This document shows positions 9,906-12,741 of a stretch of 12,741 nt of DNA, piece by piece (the stretch's first letter is position 1; each line of letters begins with the position of its first letter). The stretch comes from Steroidobacteraceae bacterium. GTDB taxonomy: Bacteria > Pseudomonadota > Gammaproteobacteria > Steroidobacterales > Steroidobacteraceae. The stretch is from assembly GCA_025927665.1 (NCBI GenBank), contig JAICKZ010000060.1, positions 1 to 12,741 on the forward strand, in the 5' to 3' direction. The position numbers were made by a program, and so were the translations under genes. The notes below the pieces were generated by a model, which was not told the origin of the DNA, did not search any database, and worked only from the letters and a program-made list of their open reading frames with translations.

Positions 9906-12599
9906 TTATGCTGTCTGGCTTCCTTTAGCCAGTTGTCGTAGTACATATTGCAAAATACCTCCATGCTGATAGTACTCACGTTCCTTTGGCGTATCGATAC
10001 GTACTCGTGCTTCAAACTTGATAGGTGAACCCGTTGCAGGTGTGGCGATAACATTTACCATTTTTGCATTACCATCGTTCAAGCCCACAATATCAATAGA
10101 TTCTGTTCCGGTTAATCCAAGGCTTTGTGCGCTTTCACCATTTACAAATTGCAACGGCACAACTCCCATACCAATTAAATTGGAACGATGGATGCGTTCA
10201 AAGCTTTCCGCAATCACCGCTTTAACACCCAACAACATGGTGCCTTTGGCGGCCCAGTCGCGTGATGAACCCGTTCCATATTCTTTGCCTGCAAGTATCA
10301 CTAATGGTGTGCCTGCGGCTTGATAACGCATGGATGCATCGAAGATGCTCATCACTTCATTCGATGGCACATGAACCGTGACACCACCTTCGGTGCCTGG
10401 CACTAATAAGTTACGCAAGCGAATGTTCGCAAACGTGCCACGCATCATCACTTCATGATTGCCGCGACGCGCACCATAAGAATTGAAATCCTGCGGCGTC
10501 ACACCCAGTGAAGTAAGATACTTTGCTGCAGGACTGGTTTTAGAAATATTACCGGCCGGAGAAATATGATCAGTCGTCACTGAATCACCCAGCAATGCGA
10601 GCACGCGTGCCGCATGTATGTCCGTTATCGGTTTGGGCTGCATGCTTATTCCTTCAAAGTAAGGAGGATGCTTGACGTAAGTGGAATGATCATCCCAGGC
10701 ATAAATTTTACCCGCCGGCACTTTGATGCCATTCCAGTTACTGTCGCCTGAGTACACGCTGGCATAACTCTTCTTGAACATCTCTGCGTGCACCGACTGC
10801 ATCAACATTTTTTGCACTTCTGCCGCTGTAGGCCAGATATCTTTTAGATAAACAGGTTGATTATTTTTATCCACGCCTAACGGCTCCGTGTTGAGATCGA
10901 TATCTAATGTACCGGCTAGTGCATAAGCCACTACTAACGGTGGTGAAGCAAGAAAATTCATTTTGATTTCAGGATGCACACGACCTTCAAAGTTACGATT
11001 GCCAGATAGCACTGCGCACGCCACTACTTCACCTTGCTTCACCGCTGCCGATATTTCTGGCTTAAGTGGGCCTGAGTTACCAATACAAGTCGTACAACCA
11101 TAACCCACAATATAAAACCCAATCGCATCCAAATCCGTCAACAAACCTGATGCGGTTAGATAATCGGTGACCACTCGTGAACCAGGTGCAAGACTCGTTT
11201 TAACCCAAGGTTTGGAAGTCATGCCGCGCTCACGCGCCTTACGCGCCAGTAAACCCGCTGCAATCATCACAGCGGGATTGGAAGTGTTGGTACAACTGGT
11301 AATGGCGGCAATTAATACCGCGCCATCTTTTATTGCAAATTGATTGCTGTCTACCGTGGCAATTGCATGGCCAACTGCGGTTGAATCTTTTTGTTTACGT
11401 TCTTCTGCCATCTTCATCATGCTATTGGCATAAACTTGCTTTGCGATTCGCAACGGTACTCGATCTTGTGGACGCTTCGGTCCTGCAAGCGAAGGCTCAA
11501 TGCTTGCAAGGTCAAGTTCAATGATCGCGCTATAGTCAGCCTGAGACTGACCATCCTCACGCCATAGATGTTGATGCTTCGCATACGCTTCAATCAACGC
11601 CAGTTGTTTTGCATCGCGACCGGTGAGTTGCAAGTAACGTATAGTTTCGCTGTCGATGGGAAAGATGGCGCAAGTGCTACCGAACTCGGGTGACATGTTG
11701 GCGATCGTTGCACGATCTGCCAACGGCAAATTTGACAAGCCATCACCAAAGAACTCTACAAACTTGTCAACGACGCCTTGCTTGCGCAACAGCTCAGTAA
11801 TGGTTAATACCAGATCAGTAGCGGTGGCACCGGGTAACAAATGACCTACTAACTTTACACCAACCACTTGCGGAATAAGCATGGTGACGGGTTGACCCAG
11901 CATCGCAGCTTCCGCTTCAATGCCACCTACACCCCAACCCAAGACGCCAAGTGCATTCACCATTGTGGTATGCGAATCGGTACCCACCAACGTGTCTGGA
12001 TAAGCCATATGCGTGCGATCTTTTTCTACATCGAACACTACTCTTGCCAAATGTTCGATGTTGACTTGATGAACGATGCCCGTATTTGGTGGCACTACTT
12101 TGAAATTATGAAATGCAGTTTGACCCCAGCGCAAGAATGCATAACGTTCAATATTGCGGGCAAATTCAATTTCAGTATTCTGCGCTAGTGATTGCATGGT
12201 GCCGTAATGATCCACTTGTACAGAATGATCAATCACTAACTCAGCGGGCGAAAGCGGATTAATATCATCAGGATTGCGACCCAGCTGTGTCATTGCATCA
12301 CGCATCGCGGCAAGATCAACCACCACCGGAACGCCAGTGAAATCCTGCATGATGACGCGGCTTGGTGTGAAAGAAATTTCGTGTGAAGGCGCCGCATGAG
12401 CATCCCATTTCAATAATGCTTCAATATCGGTGGAAGTAACGTTGACTCCATCTTCAAAGCGCAACAGATTTTCCAGCAGAATTTTAAGAGAAAATGGCAG
12501 GCGATCAATATTATGCTGTTGTAACGCGGCCAGACTGCGCACTTGATAACTGGTACTGCCACACTTCAAGGTGGTCAGCGTCTTGAATGAATCTGTCAT
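9906..12599 (-). CDS. acnA: Aconitate hydratase A (AcnA)
   Basis: An 897-aa full-length AcnA/IRP-type aconitase. It interconverts citrate and isocitrate in the TCA cycle in the cytoplasm, using a [4Fe-4S] cluster. The cluster ligands are C436 in TSCTNTSNP and C502 and C505 in GCTTCIGNSG. Other family motifs are QDFTGVPVVVDLAAMRDA (85-102), the catalytic-domain GTDSHTTMVNALGVLGWGVGG (206-226), the SRVVTDYL block (474-481) and the C-terminal swivel domain with GDSVTTDHISPAG, NSYGARRGNHEVMMRGTF and the substrate-binding GSSRDWAAKG. No key residue appears to be missing. A GGAGG site lies 4 bases before the ATG. In relatives, AcnA is the stress- and stationary-phase aconitase, and its apo-form can bind mRNA; neither is shown here. 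It lies upstream of the stressosome operon on the same strand, 255 bases away. Confidence 0.97.
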   Translation of the reverse strand: MTDSFKTLTTLKCGSTSYQVRSLAALQQHNIDRLPFSLKILLENLLRFEDGVNVTSTDIEALLKWDAHAAPSHEISFTPSRVIMQDFTGVPVVVDLAAMRDAMTQLGRNPDDINPLSPAELVIDHSVQVDHYGTMQSLAQNTEIEFARNIERYAFLRWGQTAFHNFKVVPPNTGIVHQVNIEHLARVVFDVEKDRTHMAYPDTLVGTDSHTTMVNALGVLGWGVGGIEAEAAMLGQPVTMLIPQVVGVKLVGHLLPGATATDLVLTITELLRKQGVVDKFVEFFGDGLSNLPLADRATIANMSPEFGSTCAIFPIDSETIRYLQLTGRDAKQLALIEAYAKHQHLWREDGQSQADYSAIIELDLASIEPSLAGPKRPQDRVPLRIAKQVYANSMMKMAEERKQKDSTAVGHAIATVDSNQFAIKDGAVLIAAITSCTNTSNPAVMIAAGLLARKARERGMTSKPWVKTSLAPGSRVVTDYLTASGLLTDLDAIGFYIVGYGCTTCIGNSGPLKPEISAAVKQGEVVACAVLSGNRNFEGRVHPEIKMNFLASPPLVVAYALAGTLDIDLNTEPLGVDKNNQPVYLKDIWPTAAEVQKMLMQSVHAEMFKKSYASVYSGDSNWNGIKVPAGKIYAWDDHSTYVKHPPYFEGISMQPKPITDIHAARVLALLGDSVTTDHISPAGNISKTSPAAKYLTSLGVTPQDFNSYGARRGNHEVMMRGTFANIRLRNLLVPGTEGGVTVHVPSNEVMSIFDASMRYQAAGTPLVILAGKEYGTGSSRDWAAKGTMLLGVKAVIAESFERIHRSNLIGMGVVPLQFVNGESAQSLGLTGTESIDIVGLNDGNAKMVNVIATPATGSPIKFEARVRIDTPKEREYYQHGGILQYVLRQLAKGSQTA

Positions 12600-12741
12600 A
12601 CGTCCTCCACAAATCTATCAAACCAATGTACTCGATATATCACATCGTTACGAGGCGCGCTGCAATTCAAAAGAACTCATAACGTCATTCTCAACCGATA
12701 GTACAACGAGTTATGCATAGGATGGGGTCATAGCATCCTAA
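12600..12741 (-). promoter_or_regulatory. acnA upstream region
   Basis: These 142 bases hold the GGAGG ribosome-binding site of acnA (about 12604-12608). On the minus strand, TTGCAG followed 17 bases later by TGATAT is a possible but poor promoter (about 12636-12664). At the edge of the window, 12718-12740, TAGGATG and CATCCTA form a seven-pair inverted repeat. No coding frame is seen. Confidence 0.3.
12718..12740. repeat. Inverted repeat TAGGATG...CATCCTA upstream of acnA
   Basis: Seven-base perfect arms flank a nine-base centre at the right edge of the window. The arms match the shorter repeat at 9819-9832 on the other side of acnA. This may be one copy of a dispersed intergenic repeat, and it may continue past the edge. 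Confidence 0.4.

Noticed and set aside
9830..10054. Short minus-strand frame overlapping the 3' end of acnA
   Set aside because: It lies out of frame with acnA, has no ribosome-binding site and no family resemblance.

Overview
The window reads as chromosomal DNA of a Gram-negative bacterium, most likely a gammaproteobacterium. The basis is the AcnA-type aconitase, a DUF1993 protein, a small protein resembling a gammaproteobacterial DUF, a short glycine-rich RRM protein, moderate base composition and ordinary Shine-Dalgarno sites. No phage, insertion sequence, CRISPR array, tRNA or rRNA is visible. I cannot name the genus from this sequence.

Layout. At the left edge is the start of an unidentified minus-strand gene (1-150), preceded by a strong minus-strand terminator (168-217). 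Next is a minus-strand RNA-recognition-motif protein with an Arg/Gly-rich tail (264-587). A set of plus-strand genes follows: a 94-aa protein of unknown function (874-1158), an 86-aa probable DUF5062-like protein (1524-1784), and a two-gene unit of a DUF1993 protein and a FrnE-like DsbA-family oxidoreductase (1971-3140) that ends in a terminator. A weak candidate for a small minus-strand membrane protein lies at 1205-1465.

The centre of interest is a six-gene minus-strand operon, read from 9650 down to 3210. Its order is rsbR, rsbS, rsbT, an RsbX-like phosphatase with an N-terminal ATPase domain, a hybrid histidine kinase with an RsbT-like N-terminal domain, and a second hybrid kinase with a receiver at each end. 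Adjacent genes overlap by 1 or 4 bases or are 1 base apart, so the set is almost certainly co-transcribed and translationally coupled. RsbR and RsbS should form the stressosome shell and hold RsbT. When RsbT phosphorylates the STAS domains it would be released, and the phosphatase would reset them. No sigB, rsbU, rsbV or rsbW is present. The likely output is the two-kinase phosphorelay, and its first kinase carries its own RsbT-like module. No DNA-binding, GGDEF or HPt effector is encoded in the window, so the last step must lie elsewhere.

Upstream of the operon on the same strand is acnA (9906-12599), the [4Fe-4S] aconitate hydratase of the TCA cycle. It is separated from rsbR by 255 bases that hold a TTGACA box and a dyad, a plausible promoter/operator for the stressosome operon.
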